Assembly (NCBI GenBank): GCA_022496805.1
Contig: CM040089.1
Location: forward strand, 42,206,372-42,270,371
From: Pohlia nutans
Taxonomy: Eukaryota > Streptophyta > Bryopsida > Bryales > Mniaceae
Length of the DNA stretch: 64,000 nucleotides
Direction of reading: 5' to 3'
Below, one piece after another: positions 24,501-34,817 of this stretch (position 1 is the first letter of the stretch; each line of letters begins with the position of its first letter). Below the pieces are notes generated by a model. It was given only the letters and a program-made list of their open reading frames with translations. It was not told the origin of the DNA and did no database searches. The position numbers and the translations under genes were made by a program.

Positions 24501-27500
24501 CCCGGTTCGACTCTAAACCTGAAATCGTTACTTTCTTGTGGACATCCTGTTGTTGAATTCTATTTCACTAGTCCCTTTTGTAATCGCATTAGTCCATAAA
24601 ACCATAGTCGTTAACCCTTAAAAGGACCAAGGATTCATAGTTTTAAAATGAAAAATTCAATTGATCATATTGTGAAAAATCAATAATTCAGATAGGACCG
24701 GATTTTATATTACTGGAATCAGTGAAGAACATTCCATGCGTTAGTCAAAACACAAATAAGTTTGAATAAAAGGAAGTGTACATAAGATCTATTCAAAACT
24801 GCTATAAAAACATGAGGCCCAATTTGGGCTTCTTGGTCCTTTAATTAAGGGTTACTGAGAAAGCTAACGTGGAGAGGATGAGTATACGGTCAGTAATGGA
24901 ATGCTGTATCTGCAATTATATCAAGAAGTTTCTGAGTCTGTATATGAATGAATTTCTGAGTCTACATCAAGTTTCTGAGTATATGAATGACTTCTGTTAC
25001 GGCCTTCGAGAGTTGAGATAAATTGGCAATGTGGATGGTTGGGAGCAGAGAATTGAAGTAGGCGGCGGAGACCTTGCACCACTGAAGCCAACAATGCTGG
25101 CTGAGTTGAGGATTAGTATTGCCGAGAGCGTGGTAGCAAGCTTCTCAATTTCAGGTCAACTCGATATATTCTCCCACGTGTAGGAGTGTCAATCCTAAAT
25201 GAGGAATTCGTTTATGTACAGAATTCCCAATCAAGTTGCTCATTCTGTATGCGTATAGATAGTCATCCCTTCAAGTGATTCTGCATGGACACCTCCTTAA
25301 CCAGTCTCAAATATTGGTCTATTATAGAATGTCATATTATTTTGATGGATGATAGTCAGGTGAAAATTTATGCCAACTAAGTTCTCATTGTAATCCTCAA
25401 AATCTCAGTGTTTCCTGGAGGAATAGCATCAGCTCGCATGAAGGAGGGGGAAGAACCTGAAAACCGTCTCAAGCCAGGGCAAACTATTGCTCGGATCGTC
25501 TTTGAGGTGCTATGCTTTACTTTGGAAATAATTAACGTTTAAGTGCTTTAGATTGTTCAAATTCCACACTCCAATCATGTGTTGGGATAGAAGTTAATGT
25601 ACCCTTGGCCAAACTAAATAGGGACTAGCTCAGACTAGATAAATTCTTAGGCAAAACTTACCTCCCATGACATTGGTTTGATTTAGAACAGCGAACTCTT
25701 TTGAAGCAGTAGTATAATGTGATATGCGCAGGCACTTGACAAGTATGGAAATCTCGTTTCTTCTGGTGAAAAAGTCAAATTGGTCTTAGAAGGCTTTGAG
25801 TTACAAGATAAAAACGGATACATGCGTTCGGTAAGTTCTTTTTTTCCCTCCACACTACACAATGTTTAAGTAATTTGCAGCTGTGAAGATTGAAATGCAG
25901 TTAAATATGTGAACACTAATTAGCCACTGGGGTTATTTGCGCGACAAACCATTCATTATTTAATTTATGCATTATGAGTGTGGTTGTCCTACTTACTGCG
26001 ATCTCATTCCAATACGCAGATGGATGAAAATGGAAGTCTGGACCTTGGGATGCGACTCAAAGTTATAGCTGGCTATGGCGAAACAGGTACTCTGTTATAA
26101 TTGTTAAATTTCACGACCACTCTAGTTTGTATTGAAATGGAGTATTGAATTCTGTGGGCTATCTGCAGCTCGTGTGGAGTTACAGTCCGCAGAGGACGAG
26201 CTTCTGTGGGCGACAACATTCGATATCATCGATCGAAAGCTCAAAGTTCGAAATGTAAGATCCGAACTGCATTAGTAGAGAGACAAATCTTTACTTATGC
26301 TGGTGACATATTTCTCGATCTGCTTGGACAGTGTGACATGCTTCATATTAACCCCGAAAGGACCAAGAAGCCCAAATTGGGTCTCAGTAGGTCAAATGGG
26401 GACTTTCATTTGTTCAGTTTAAAACATAAAATTTCACCAGTGTTCTTCACTTATTCTAGTGACATAAATTGAGAATTCTAGTATTTTCACAATATGATCC
26501 ATCAACCTGGTCATTTTAAAATTATGGGGTCATTTACAGTAGTGTGGCTTGTTGTTGCAGGAACCAGATCACGTAGCAGTTGGGTCCCAATTGACGGGAA
26601 TCGTGATTGAAGCTGTGGATGAGGATGGGCAACTGGATGTGACCATGGATGGCACGGCTCACACGCTCACACTAGATTGGAGCCCTAATATTGCTGTTCC
26701 GTTACAGCGTGGACGATGCACTCTGCCTCCCATTCCGATGCCAAGTACTCCTCAGCTGTGGAAAGGCTGTGTAGCACATACACAAAGTCCAGAACTGCAA
26801 ACCTTTCTTTCGGTAAGTTGAGTTCTAGATCTGAAGTTTTTCAATTGGCTGGATTAGTTAGATACGGAACAATAAAACCTGAACTCCTGAAGGATCTAAT
26901 TCGGCTGTATGATTGTTCTGGTAATTAGTTTTGCGTACATCATATGGGGAATTTCTTTTGTCCAATTTTATATGTATTTTTTAACCAACACATGCAATGC
27001 TCTTCACTGATTCTGGTGATATAAGATTTGGCTCCATCCGATTTATATTTTATCACAATATGATACATTTTCAAACCATGAATTATCCTTGATCTGATAT
27101 ATATTGGTTCATTCTGGACTAAGATTCATTGCGGATGCTGTCTATCAGGTGTGGGTAGAAGAAATTTCTGAAAGAAATGGAGACGACTCTCCACCGAACA
27201 TCCCTGGGAGTTCAGAGATTCCAGCGGCACTGCCTCAATCTCCTGAGCCGCCAAGAGCTTATGTTCGCCGCAAATCAGTGGCTCCAGAAGTACCACATGA
27301 TGATGAACGCAAGAATTTTTTCCAAGCGGAGTTTCAAGCTACTGCTGACTTGACAAAAGTAAGGATGGTGTTTGAATCTCTTGGTTTTCAATGATAACTA
27401 AGTCTGTTCATGAAGAGGATCATAGGCTCAAAGAACTTGTTTAGTATTCGTGTTTGCATATTGTAATGTTTGAATGAAATTCTCCTCCTCGTTTCACCAT

Positions 27501-30484
27501 ATATCGAAATGTGGTGATTGAATTTCCTTCTGATCAATCTCACCATGTCCGTCCAGACTTTGGAGGGCAAACTGCAACGACTGGAAAAAAAGGCGACGAA
27601 GAATGAAAACGAATATAAAAGACTTAAACAAGTGAAGAAGGATCATGAGGATTCGATGAAGCGATATAAAGGTTAGTTCTCTTCCGACCAGAAAGTGCTG
27701 GCAATTGAATTGCACCTTGACAATTTGCACTACACCGATTATTGCCATTACTGTGAGTCACAGAATTAGTGTGAGACTTTACACCAATCCTCGTGACACT
27801 AATTTCAGTACATACATCTCAAATGTACATTAATTACTGTAAGAATTTCAAATACTCTCAATTACTGTGACTCACGCTTTTGTTCTAATGCCACAAATAC
27901 TGTGAGAATACTGAATTACTGTAATGACAATAATTATTGGCGTAGCTGTTTGGTGGCTTTATCAATATTGGACCTTGAATGTTTGCAGTTGAATTTGACG
28001 CACTTGGCAAGAAAGTGAAGTTTGAACCTTCGACAAGTGATGCTATACAAGAACAGGCTTATGCGGAGGGGAGGTTCAGCACTTTTGCATTGACACCAGC
28101 GGAAGTGGAGATAAAAGTTTCGGAGCTCGGTCACCCGCCTGGAACCCATGCAGCTGCAATATTGTTACAAGCCCAACAAGAACGGTACAGTGAGATCGTG
28201 GACGCCGAGGGCATTCTTGGGATTGTAACACTCTTAGGGGCAGTTGAAGGAGAATCATTGAACAGGTCAGTTCTTGACACCCAGAAATCAATAACATGTT
28301 TGAATATCAATAGTGTTAGCATGCAAATATGCAAACTCAAATCGTCCGGACCTAATGTTTTTTTAGCATTTTTGAGTGGGTCATATGGGAACTTTATTTT
28401 GTTCAATTTTGAGAAACACGTACAATTTTCGGTGATATAAATTTTGAATTATATTTTTCACAATATGATCGATCAAATTTCTCATTTTATAACCATGAAA
28501 CCTTGGTCAAATGGTCGGTTACTTCACTACTCATTCGTATGTTGTTGCATCGTAATGAGTTATCCTTTACACCTTAGTGGGGCGTTTCAATTCGGTAATT
28601 TGCTGGATCTATGTTACAAGGTAAATTAGCTGAAAGGTTCTTAGATATTCTAATAGCCTTGATTGCTGGCGTTTCCAGGGCACTTGTGGAGTTTCTTGGG
28701 TTAGAGAACATGCTGGCTATAATCTGCAGCTCAGTAAGTGCTGCGGAGTGCATAGGAATCCCTGATTTCGCTGGAGCACTTAACAATAGTAAGGGACTAT
28801 CTGGGTTTGCAAGGAGTCGCAATCTGCGGATTTCGGGTCGATTTCGAGTGATAACTCTGACAGATGAGTCCAGGTACATACATCTAATTTATGTTTGCTC
28901 TTTTGCACTCCATGTGTATAATTAACCCCCAACTGCCCCAAATTGCCAAAAGTGACTGCTTGAAGGAGTTGGAATAAATCATATCGGAAGGTTGAAGGTA
29001 ACAGTCTACCACTAGAAAGAAGAAATTGCTGATGGTTACTTAACCCCTAAGCGTCCACGATGTTTTTGAACAGTTTTGAGTCGACTTCCTTTTGTTCGAA
29101 TTTATTTATTTATTTTTACCAACACATGCAATGATCTTCACTAATTCTAGTGATATAAAATTTGGTCCTATCTGAATTATATCTTTCACAATATGATCAA
29201 ATGAATTTCTCATTCTGAAGTTGTGAATACTTGGTCCTTTAAGGTAAGTCGACTATTAGCCAGCTTCCAAAATAGTTTTTTTCTATTTTGACTCAGGTGG
29301 TTAATTATGTAGGAAAGTGTAAGTTGCTGATGATTGTTGCATGTTTCTTGATTTTGCAGCTTTTACAAGGGCTCAAACGGTTCACCGGCGGTAAACGAAA
29401 CACATCCACAGAAGTTGCTGAATATAGGACCAGTCATCAAGCCCGGTTCAGAGCGCTTGGTGGGTTCCCTGGGTTACGCAGTGAACATGATTCACCTGAA
29501 CGAAGAGCAACTCAGAATTCGCATTGCAGGCCACGGTTTACGTGAGTCTCTGTTTTTCATTCTGTTTGGCTACCTTGAAGTTTTCGATACAACAAACAAT
29601 ATGATCCGCGCCAGAAACAACATCAGGACGACTGCTGTTTCTCTTGATGGTGGACTCATCCGGGCACGGAACCAATTTGAGCTCGGATCAAGGTATACTA
29701 TCAATGCTTTTCTGTGAGACCAGTGATGTGTTTTTTGTTGCTAATCTTAGCCATATTGTTACATAAAATTCGGGCTGGCTAATTGATTCAAAGGATCTTT
29801 GAAAGAAAACGAATAATAGTCAGATGTCCTACATAGGTACATCACCCAGATATTGCCTAAGTAGCACATGTGTATTACCCTGATATTACCTATACATTAA
29901 TATGAAAATACGTATGGGAAAGTAAGCAGAAATGCTAAACTGTCTCATGACAAAAGAAAACCACTGCTTGAGACGGAGCTTAGAGAAAGTTAGGGTTCCT
30001 GCCAATGCTATAAATCAAACCATGTGTGTGCACCCTGACCTCTTTAATCTGACTGTGTGTGCTCAATATATTCCATTTAGAGAGAGAGGGTCACATTAAA
30101 GTGTATTTGTTGTAAGTTCCTTTTTACTCACTCGTGAAGAAATTTGGCAATGGCAGGGAGGATGCGGTGGTGTGGTTTCCAGCCGTGCAGCAACACAATG
30201 CCTCCTCAAAGCCGAGAACAACGTGCAAAAACGCCACACCTTTGCAGAGATTTACACCAAGACCTGTAAAGAATTCAATGGACATTGCTGCGAAGCAAAT
30301 GGAGTTGCAGCAAAAGATGCAAGTTGCACAGCAAAGGTATCATCAAGCCGGTACAGAGGAAGATCTCCAGAAGGTCACTAATCGGTTAAAGCTCATCGCG
30401 GAGAAAATGACTGCATTGAAGGGACTGATCACAAGTGCATCCCCGGTGCTCCCATCTCCTAAGCCTCCTGGTACTAAGTATTAG
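15566..30484 (+). CDS. GMI1: GMI1-like protein: GHKL ATPase plus SMC hinge domain (37 exons)
   Basis: Joining 37 exons gives about 1,737 codons with consistent phases. Residues 1-150 are a plant-type N-terminal region. Next comes a GHKL ATPase with ALADELDNS (about 186-194), DTGKGM (224-229) and FGMYGFGG (267-274), then TVSSKTE and a QWSPHGSFTKVEI block. The middle part includes NARITCHYFP, RRLGRLLPDAR and FPGG. Around 1,320-1,360 is a charged coiled-coil segment. The SMC flexible hinge covers about 1,430-1,600 (LGYAVNMI, GHGLRESLFF, AVSLDGG), and a glutamine-rich coiled coil closes the protein. This order is that of the plant GMI1 family, relatives of SMCHD1 and of DMS3. Known members act in DNA repair or RNA-directed DNA methylation; nuclear action is inferred. 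An in-frame ATG at 15,539 is an alternative start. The residue aligned with the usual GHKL catalytic Glu reads Asp. Introns are mostly short but unusually full of TTAA elements. Confidence 0.88.
16039..16278. mobile_element. TTAA element, short form S2 (copy 2, intron 1)
   Basis: The left end is TGAA-CCTAAGCGTTCA and the right end is TAGACGCTTGGGGGGTTAA. The interior closely matches the copy at 13,684 over about 230 bp. Confidence 0.75.
16397..16590 (-). mobile_element. TTAA element, short form S1 (intron 2)
   Basis: TTAA-ACCCTTGAGGACCAGGAAGC at the left, followed by the S1 interior in reverse (TAGGTCATATGAGG, ACCAACACGTGCAACG, CAATTTTAAAC). The right end is decayed. Confidence 0.6.
18613..18831 (+). 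mobile_element. TTAA element, short form S1 (intron 9)
   Basis: Left end TTGAACCCTTGAAGGACCAAG, with one or two changes from consensus; right end TTGGTCCTTTAGGGGTTAA. Length is about 219 bp. Confidence 0.8.
20829..21068 (-). mobile_element. TTAA element, short form S1 (intron 17)
   Basis: CTGAACCCCTAAAGGACCAAG at the left and TTGGTCCTTTGAAGGTTGAA at the right. Both TTAA flanks carry a point change. Length is about 240 bp, in reverse orientation relative to the copy at 18,613. Confidence 0.8.
22552..22712 (+). mobile_element. TTAA element, short form S1 (intron 21, internally deleted)
   Basis: TTAA-CTCCGAAAGGAC at the left and GGTTCTTTAAGGGTTAA at the right, only 161 bp. The interior keeps AAGTTTAAAATGACC and GCCCAATTTGGGC. 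Confidence 0.75.
22956..23129 (+). repeat. Perfect 87 bp tandem duplication spanning an exon end and its donor
   Basis: Two copies, 22,956-23,042 and 23,043-23,129, read identical. Each contains the last ten codons of exon 22 (REVMELAGHE), the GAA-GTAAGT donor and the first part of the intron. The unit is 29 codons long and free of stops, so using the second donor would insert 29 residues in frame. Confidence 0.9.
24611..24855 (+). mobile_element. TTAA element, short form S1 (intron 25)
   Basis: TTAA-CCCTTAAAAGGACCAAGG at the left; right end TTGGTCCTTTAATTAAGGGTTAC, with a small insertion. About 245 bp with a well preserved S1 interior. Confidence 0.8.
26348..26531 (-). mobile_element. TTAA element, short form S1 (intron 30)
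   Basis: TTAA-CCCCGAAAGGACCAAGAAGC at the left, then CCCAAATTGGGTCTCA. The right end is worn (ATTATGGGGTCATTTAC) and close to the acceptor of the next exon. Confidence 0.7.
26876..27095 (-). mobile_element. TTAA element, short form S1 (intron 31, decayed)
   Basis: CCTGAACTCCTGAAGGATCT at the left and AACCATGAATTATCCTTGAT at the right surround an S1-like interior (ACCAACACATGCAATGC, TTCTGGTGATATAAG). Both ends are eroded. Confidence 0.6.
27731..27944. mobile_element. MITE family Z (intron 33), unoccupied-site reference
   Basis: Terminal inverted repeats begin TACACCGATTATTGCCATTAC on the left and, inverted, TACGCCAATAATTATTGTCATT on the right. Length is about 214 bp. A second copy at about 53,790-54,515 is split by a TTAA element, so this copy shows the site before insertion. 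Confidence 0.7.
28335..28510 (-). mobile_element. TTAA element, short form S1 (intron 34, decayed)
   Basis: S1-like interior (GAGTGGGTCATATGGG, GTGATATAAATTTTG, TTTCACAATATGATCGATC) with poor ends (TCCGGACCTAA and AACCATGAAACCTTGGTC). Confidence 0.5.
29040..29246 (-). mobile_element. TTAA element, short form S1 (intron 35)
   Basis: TTAA-CCCCTAAGCGTCCACG at the left and ATACTTGGTCCTTTAAGGTAAG at the right. The interior is typical S1 (ACCAACACATGCAATGATC). The left end reads like an S2/L end and the right like S1, so it could be a chimera. Confidence 0.7.
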
Positions 30485-31800
30485 GCCTGGTCATTAATGG
30501 ATTAACAGGATGCAGGATTGACCACCGTTTTTTTGAAATTTTTGCTAATCATCAGGACACAAATTGTGATTAGTGTAAATACTACGAAACTAGGCTTGTG
30601 CAGTTTTTGCTCATCATCTTGGGATTAGTGTATATACGGAACTAGGCTTGTTTGATGACAAATGAAGACATGGCTGAGTGTTCCCTACGTTCAGAAAACT
30701 TGTACTTTGTGTCGAATTTCTCTTGAAAGGAAAACTCTTGGAAACAATAGAACAACGTGATTTTCACTAAGAACAACAAATATGTAATAAATATGGCTAG
30801 CGAATTTCATTGCAAGAATTGAAGAAGTTAGAGTGCATGCAATGGAGTTTGAGCGTGTACTTTTTTTTAGTTGTTTTTTAATGGCAGTGCAGTGCATGTG
30901 TTGAACAAACAAACGAGCTTAGAAAATCTAGGTTTGTTTAGATTGGGGCCTTGAAATGTACATATTTTGATGAATGCGGTGAGTCTTGGGAGGACCAAAA
31001 TCAACGGATTCCAGGGCGTTGGAAAAAATTGGAGTGGGGAAGGTAGGCCACCTACCGGCTATTTTTGGAAGATTTTGATTGACATGAGCTTTGGATTGAT
31101 TTTGGGGAAGTTTTTGGAATTGTTCCCCTGCTTCCACCTTGCCTCAAGTGGTTTCCAAATTATCAATGTCCAAGTTTCCACCTAAACAAGTTTACACATG
31201 ACACTTACAGAAGTTTTAAACAATTTGAACACATGTATGGCAAATCCATGAGAATGATGACAAAACCCACTTTGTTGAACTCTGTTATAATTATACACAA
31301 ATAGTTTGTTCAGTCAATCACTGCATCTCGCCCTTGTGCACCAAAAATGATCTGCTCATCACAAACACAAATTCTATCCAGCTGAAACACAAAAAGATCT
31401 CTCTTCTCTCTCTCTCGTCTAAGTACACTGTAATACTTATTAATATATTTTTATTAATATATACAGGTGTATATATATTTTTAACAAACGTCACAAGCAA
31501 TGGCCAGAAAAACTTTGACTAAATAGGCACACTGTGTCAAACAGATTGGTGAAATTCAACACAAGGGTTTAATTACACCTTACTCAATCACTAAACACCA
31601 AATATCCGTCGGATATTACTCCAATAGCGGAATAATCCTTGACACCTGGAATCAGGTCATATAATGAAGCAAGCCAGCACAAGCAGGCCATGTACTTCGT
31701 ATACTGATATCAACTCTACAAGCCACCACAAGCACATTACAGAAAGTCTAAACCCTCAGAGAGGCCCCTACCATGTTACCAGTAATATGAGCGAAGTTAA
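30485..31800. other. Intergenic DNA after the GMI1-like gene
   Basis: The 3' UTR of the preceding gene probably extends a short way in. Otherwise no gene was recognised. A TCTCTC run lies near 31,398-31,415. Confidence 0.4.
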
Positions 31801-32170
31801 ATACCAGATGCAGCTTTTTGGCAATGTGAGCTTGGACTGATTGGACTGTGAGCTTGGACTGATTGGAATGTGAGCTTGTGTGAATTTCAAGATTCTAACA
31901 GGTGTTGACCAAATACAGGAGCTCACATGCATCCCATGGAGTCCTTGGGCGGAGATAAGGGGGATAAATATTTGTTAAGAGAAATTTAAATATGTGAGAC
32001 CACCTTGTACCCCCTCCTCTAGGGGCCTACTTGAGGGTTCAAACTTTCTGTAATGAGGCCATGTACTTCCCATACTGGTATCAATTCTACGAGCCAGCAC
32101 TAGCACGCAATGTTCTCCCCATACTGGTATCAATTCTACGGGTATATTAAGCATACGGGTAGCAGCCTGG
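31800..32170. repeat. Short tandem and dispersed repeats
   Basis: TGTGAGCTTGGACTGATTGG is repeated at 31,826-31,880. CATACTGGTATCAATTCTAC occurs at 32,070 and 32,120, with a related version near 31,700. Confidence 0.6.
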
Positions 32171-32379
32171 TATCAATACTGGGCGTACACATGCATCTGG
32201 CAAGAACGACAGCTCGTCCCATGGCGGGAACGAGACAGATAAGCTGGCACTGTCATCCTCCTGTCACGGCACGCACTTCTATGAGTGTATGTCCCTGTCA
32301 GGGTTCCGGACTCTCAGCGTTCCACTGTCATACTGCTGGAATTCAGACCAGTGCTTCCAAGAACGTGCGGCCGCTCAAG

Positions 32380-33147
32380 CTTCGACTACTACTGTAGCGA
32401 TGGACACGGAGATGATTACACAGGTGCACGGATAGCTAAAGAGAGACGGCTGATGTCGATAGATCTATGAACTAACGGTCGATTCATGCTTGGAAACTTT
32501 TCTTGTTTTTAATCCATGTTTTAATCTGCGATTCGGATAACAACGTGATGCCCTGCTGAAGACACCTTGTTTGCGTCCGATGACTTACTTAGCGTTCGTT
32601 GTTGGATATGGGTGCAGGTGAGGCAAGGCATCCTCAGATTCGAACATACTGTGATGTTTGAAACGTGATGAGTTTCCTCCAAGAACTCAGTGTATTACTG
32701 TATTGTATGATTTCTTTTCTAGATCTGATGCACGATAGAAAAGAAACGCAGTAATGGCTATATTCTTGCTATTTCTATACGATTACATGTAGATCTGAAG
32801 CAACTACGTGCTACAACAGTGTTTACGATATGCATGAGTTGAACTGAAAGAGTAAAATGATATGATGATACGTATTAAACTGATCTTGATACTCAATGGA
32901 AGATCAGTTGAACTTTAAAATGATTAAGTGAAGGCTGTGAAGCATTGGCAGATCAGTTGAATGTTAGATTGATTAACTGAAGGCTATGAAGCATTGCCGA
33001 CCGGTTGAATTTTAGACTGATTAAGTGAAGGCTGTGAAGCATTGGAGTTTAATGAGTGAAATTAATTTCATGAGTTTAACATGTTTGTCGAAATAGGGGT
33101 CTCGCCCGCCCTCCCGACGAGCAGAAATAAGTGTAGCATATATGATA
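32380..33147 (+). pseudogene. 5' end of an unknown gene, related to the one at 39.1 kb
   Basis: ATGGACACGGAGATGATTAC followed by ACAG-GTGC (32,400-32,426) and, about 190 bp later, GATATGGGTGCAGGTGAGGC (32,608-32,627) match ATGGACACGGAAATGTCCC and GGCATGGGCACAGGTGAGGC at 39,102 and 39,332 with similar spacing. Both look like short 5' exons with GT donors. Downstream this copy is interrupted by the Tc1 element and then by retroelement sequence, so I call it broken. The encoded protein is not recognised. Confidence 0.4.
32902..33047. repeat. Minisatellite, three units of about 49 bp
   Basis: Units start at 32,902, 32,951 and 32,999. Each has GATCAGTTGAA-like text, then GATTAAGTGAAGGCTGTGAA and GCATTG. 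Confidence 0.85.
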
Positions 33148-33149
33148 TA

Positions 33150-34815
33150 CAGTGGTTAGCAAAAGTGTTCGGACAGTAATGACAATCTCAGTTTAGTAGT
33201 AACACTTGTCAAGTTTGGTAGGTAGGTGCTGATTTTTTCAGCTAATTATAACTAAAGAGCCATTTGTAAACTAGAAAGAGTACCATCATTGACATTGAGC
33301 CACTTGCAAGGGCAGCAGTTCATGATGTGTCAATCATGAGTGTCCAATTCATTATGCACACAAGTTGTGCATCTAAAAATCTTGAGAATCAACATGTATT
33401 TATGGAGACCTCTTGCATTTCAAGATTCATTGTGATTGAGTAAGATTGCTCTTGATTAGCTATGGCTCCTAGAAGGTCTCTTGTTGAACGTGAGTTAGTT
33501 CTTCAGATGCATGAGAGAGGGAATTCGTACTCTGAAATTTCAGCGGTTCTAGGCATCTCTCGAAGCACTTGTCATGCTATTGTGCGGAAATTTACAATGA
33601 GAGGTCATTTGAGAGATGCTCCTTTACAAGGGAGACCTCGAATTCTTGATGAACGTGGTGATCGTGAGGTTGTAAGGTTGTTGAATGCACCATCTAATGG
33701 TACAGCTGCAGCAGTGGGTAGAGAAATGCGATCTCAAGGATTGGATTTGAGTGATGATACAATTAGAAGATGTCTTCAGAGGCAAGGATTGACAGCACGA
33801 GTGAAAACTAAGAAGCCATTCTTGTCAAAGAAGCACAAAGCACGTCGATATGCATGGGCAAAGAAGTGTAGGCATGCAAGTTGGATGGATTGGAGTTATG
33901 TGGTTTTTTCAGATGAGTCAAAATTCCATTTGTTTGGCTCAGATGGGAGGCAGTATTGTTGGAGGAAGAGAGGAGAGCATCTTTTAGATCAGCATATGCA
34001 ACCTACTATCAAATTTGGGGGTGGAAACATTATGGTTTGGGGATGTATGACTTGGAAGGGAGTTGGCAACCTTCGTCTTATAGAAGGGAACATGGATAAG
34101 TTTGTGTATCATGAAATTTTGGAGATGGAGCTCATGAATACTATACACATGCATGATTTAGGAGAGGAGAATGTTATTTTTCAGCACGACAACGATCCCA
34201 AACATACTTCTAAGTATGTTACAGATTGGTTGTTAGCACAGGAGTTTCAACTAATTTGGCATCCGACTCAATCTCTTGACTTGAATCCTATAGAACACCT
34301 TTGGAATGAAGTAGATCGTCGTATGAGAATGTCGGAGAAGAAACCCACTAACAAGAAGGATTTGTGGGAGAAATTGCAAGAAATTTGGTATAGCATTGAG
34401 ATTGATACCGTGAGGAAATTGATCATGTATATGCCTGAGAGAGCTGCAGATGTTTATCAAGCAAAAGGTGGCTATACACGATGGTAGTCATTATGATTGT
34501 ACATTCAAGTTTTTAGGTAGTCATTATGATTCTACATTCAAGTTTTTAGCTTGATTTTGTAGCTCATAGCTTTTTTTCCAATGTAAATAGATAACCACTT
34601 CACTTTTTGCATAAAGAATTGGACACCCACATCATGTGTTTTATTTTTGATTGATTTCTTGATTGACATTTTTGATTATGAATGTTATGTTACATGTTTG
34701 TTGTAACTATGTGATTGTATGTTTAAATTTTTACAACTTGAATGTGAGTTATATAGGAAAACTAGCTCATATTGGAAGTGGAAGCGTCCTGTCCGAACAC
34801 TTCTGCTGACCACTG
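33150..34815 (+). mobile_element. Complete Tc1-type transposon (1,666 bp)
   Basis: Terminal inverted repeats of 27 bp (33,150-33,176 and 34,789-34,815) begin CAGTGGTTAGCAAAAGTGTT on the left and CAGTGGTCAGCAGAAGTGTT on the inverted right, differing at two positions. They are bounded by TA on both sides (33,148-33,149 and 34,816-34,817), the Tc1/mariner target. One uninterrupted transposase ORF lies inside. Intact ends, target and ORF suggest recent, possibly autonomous, insertion. Confidence 0.95.
33462..34487 (+). CDS. Tc1-family DDE transposase (DD34E), intact
   Basis: A single 341-codon ORF, the usual Tc1 transposase length. Residues 5-50 form a helix-turn-helix (SYSEISAVLGISRSTCHAIV), followed by a GRPR box at 57-60 and a second DNA-binding half to about 115 (LSDDTIRRCLQRQGL). 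The catalytic domain has FSDESKF (D151), the glycine-rich GGGNIMVWG, FQHDNDPKHTS (D243) and NPIEHLWNEV (E278). The D243-E278 spacing leaves 34 residues between them, the DD34E signature of Tc1. Expected role: binding the inverted repeats and cut-and-paste movement to TA. No stop or frameshift is visible. Tc1 DD34E elements are best known from animals and fungi; most described plant mariner-like elements are DD39D, so the presence here is notable. Confidence 0.95.
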   Translation: MAPRRSLVERELVLQMHERGNSYSEISAVLGISRSTCHAIVRKFTMRGHLRDAPLQGRPRILDERGDREVVRLLNAPSNGTAAAVGREMRSQGLDLSDDTIRRCLQRQGLTARVKTKKPFLSKKHKARRYAWAKKCRHASWMDWSYVVFSDESKFHLFGSDGRQYCWRKRGEHLLDQHMQPTIKFGGGNIMVWGCMTWKGVGNLRLIEGNMDKFVYHEILEMELMNTIHMHDLGEENVIFQHDNDPKHTSKYVTDWLLAQEFQLIWHPTQSLDLNPIEHLWNEVDRRMRMSEKKPTNKKDLWEKLQEIWYSIEIDTVRKLIMYMPERAADVYQAKGGYTRW

Positions 34816-34817
34816 TA

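Larger units (their letters stand above)
15566..30484 (+). other. GMI1: Exon map of the GMI1-like gene
   Basis: Exons: 15566-16018, 16348-16380, 16718-16804, 16920-16975, 17076-17165, 17285-17357, 17835-17890, 18301-18406, 18518-18586, 18888-18980, 19093-19143, 19232-19358, 19622-19680, 19846-19974, 20130-20217, 20428-20462, 20617-20716, 21130-21339, 21489-21662, 21900-21921, 22318-22438, 22869-22985, 23337-23687, 24017-24165, 24306-24504, 25049-25154, 25409-25506, 25732-25830, 26020-26086, 26169-26254, 26561-26812, 27149-27358, 27557-27671, 27989-28265, 28679-28873, 29360-29692, 30157-30484. All junctions are GT-AG and keep frame. Least certain: the donor after 24504 (CCG-GTTCGA, weak; reading on hits a stop at 24,514), the donor after 24165 (a stronger GTAAGG lies 5 bp upstream but breaks frame), and exon 26, accepted because it restores frame on both sides. 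Exon 22 has a second equivalent donor 87 bp downstream. Confidence 0.75.
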
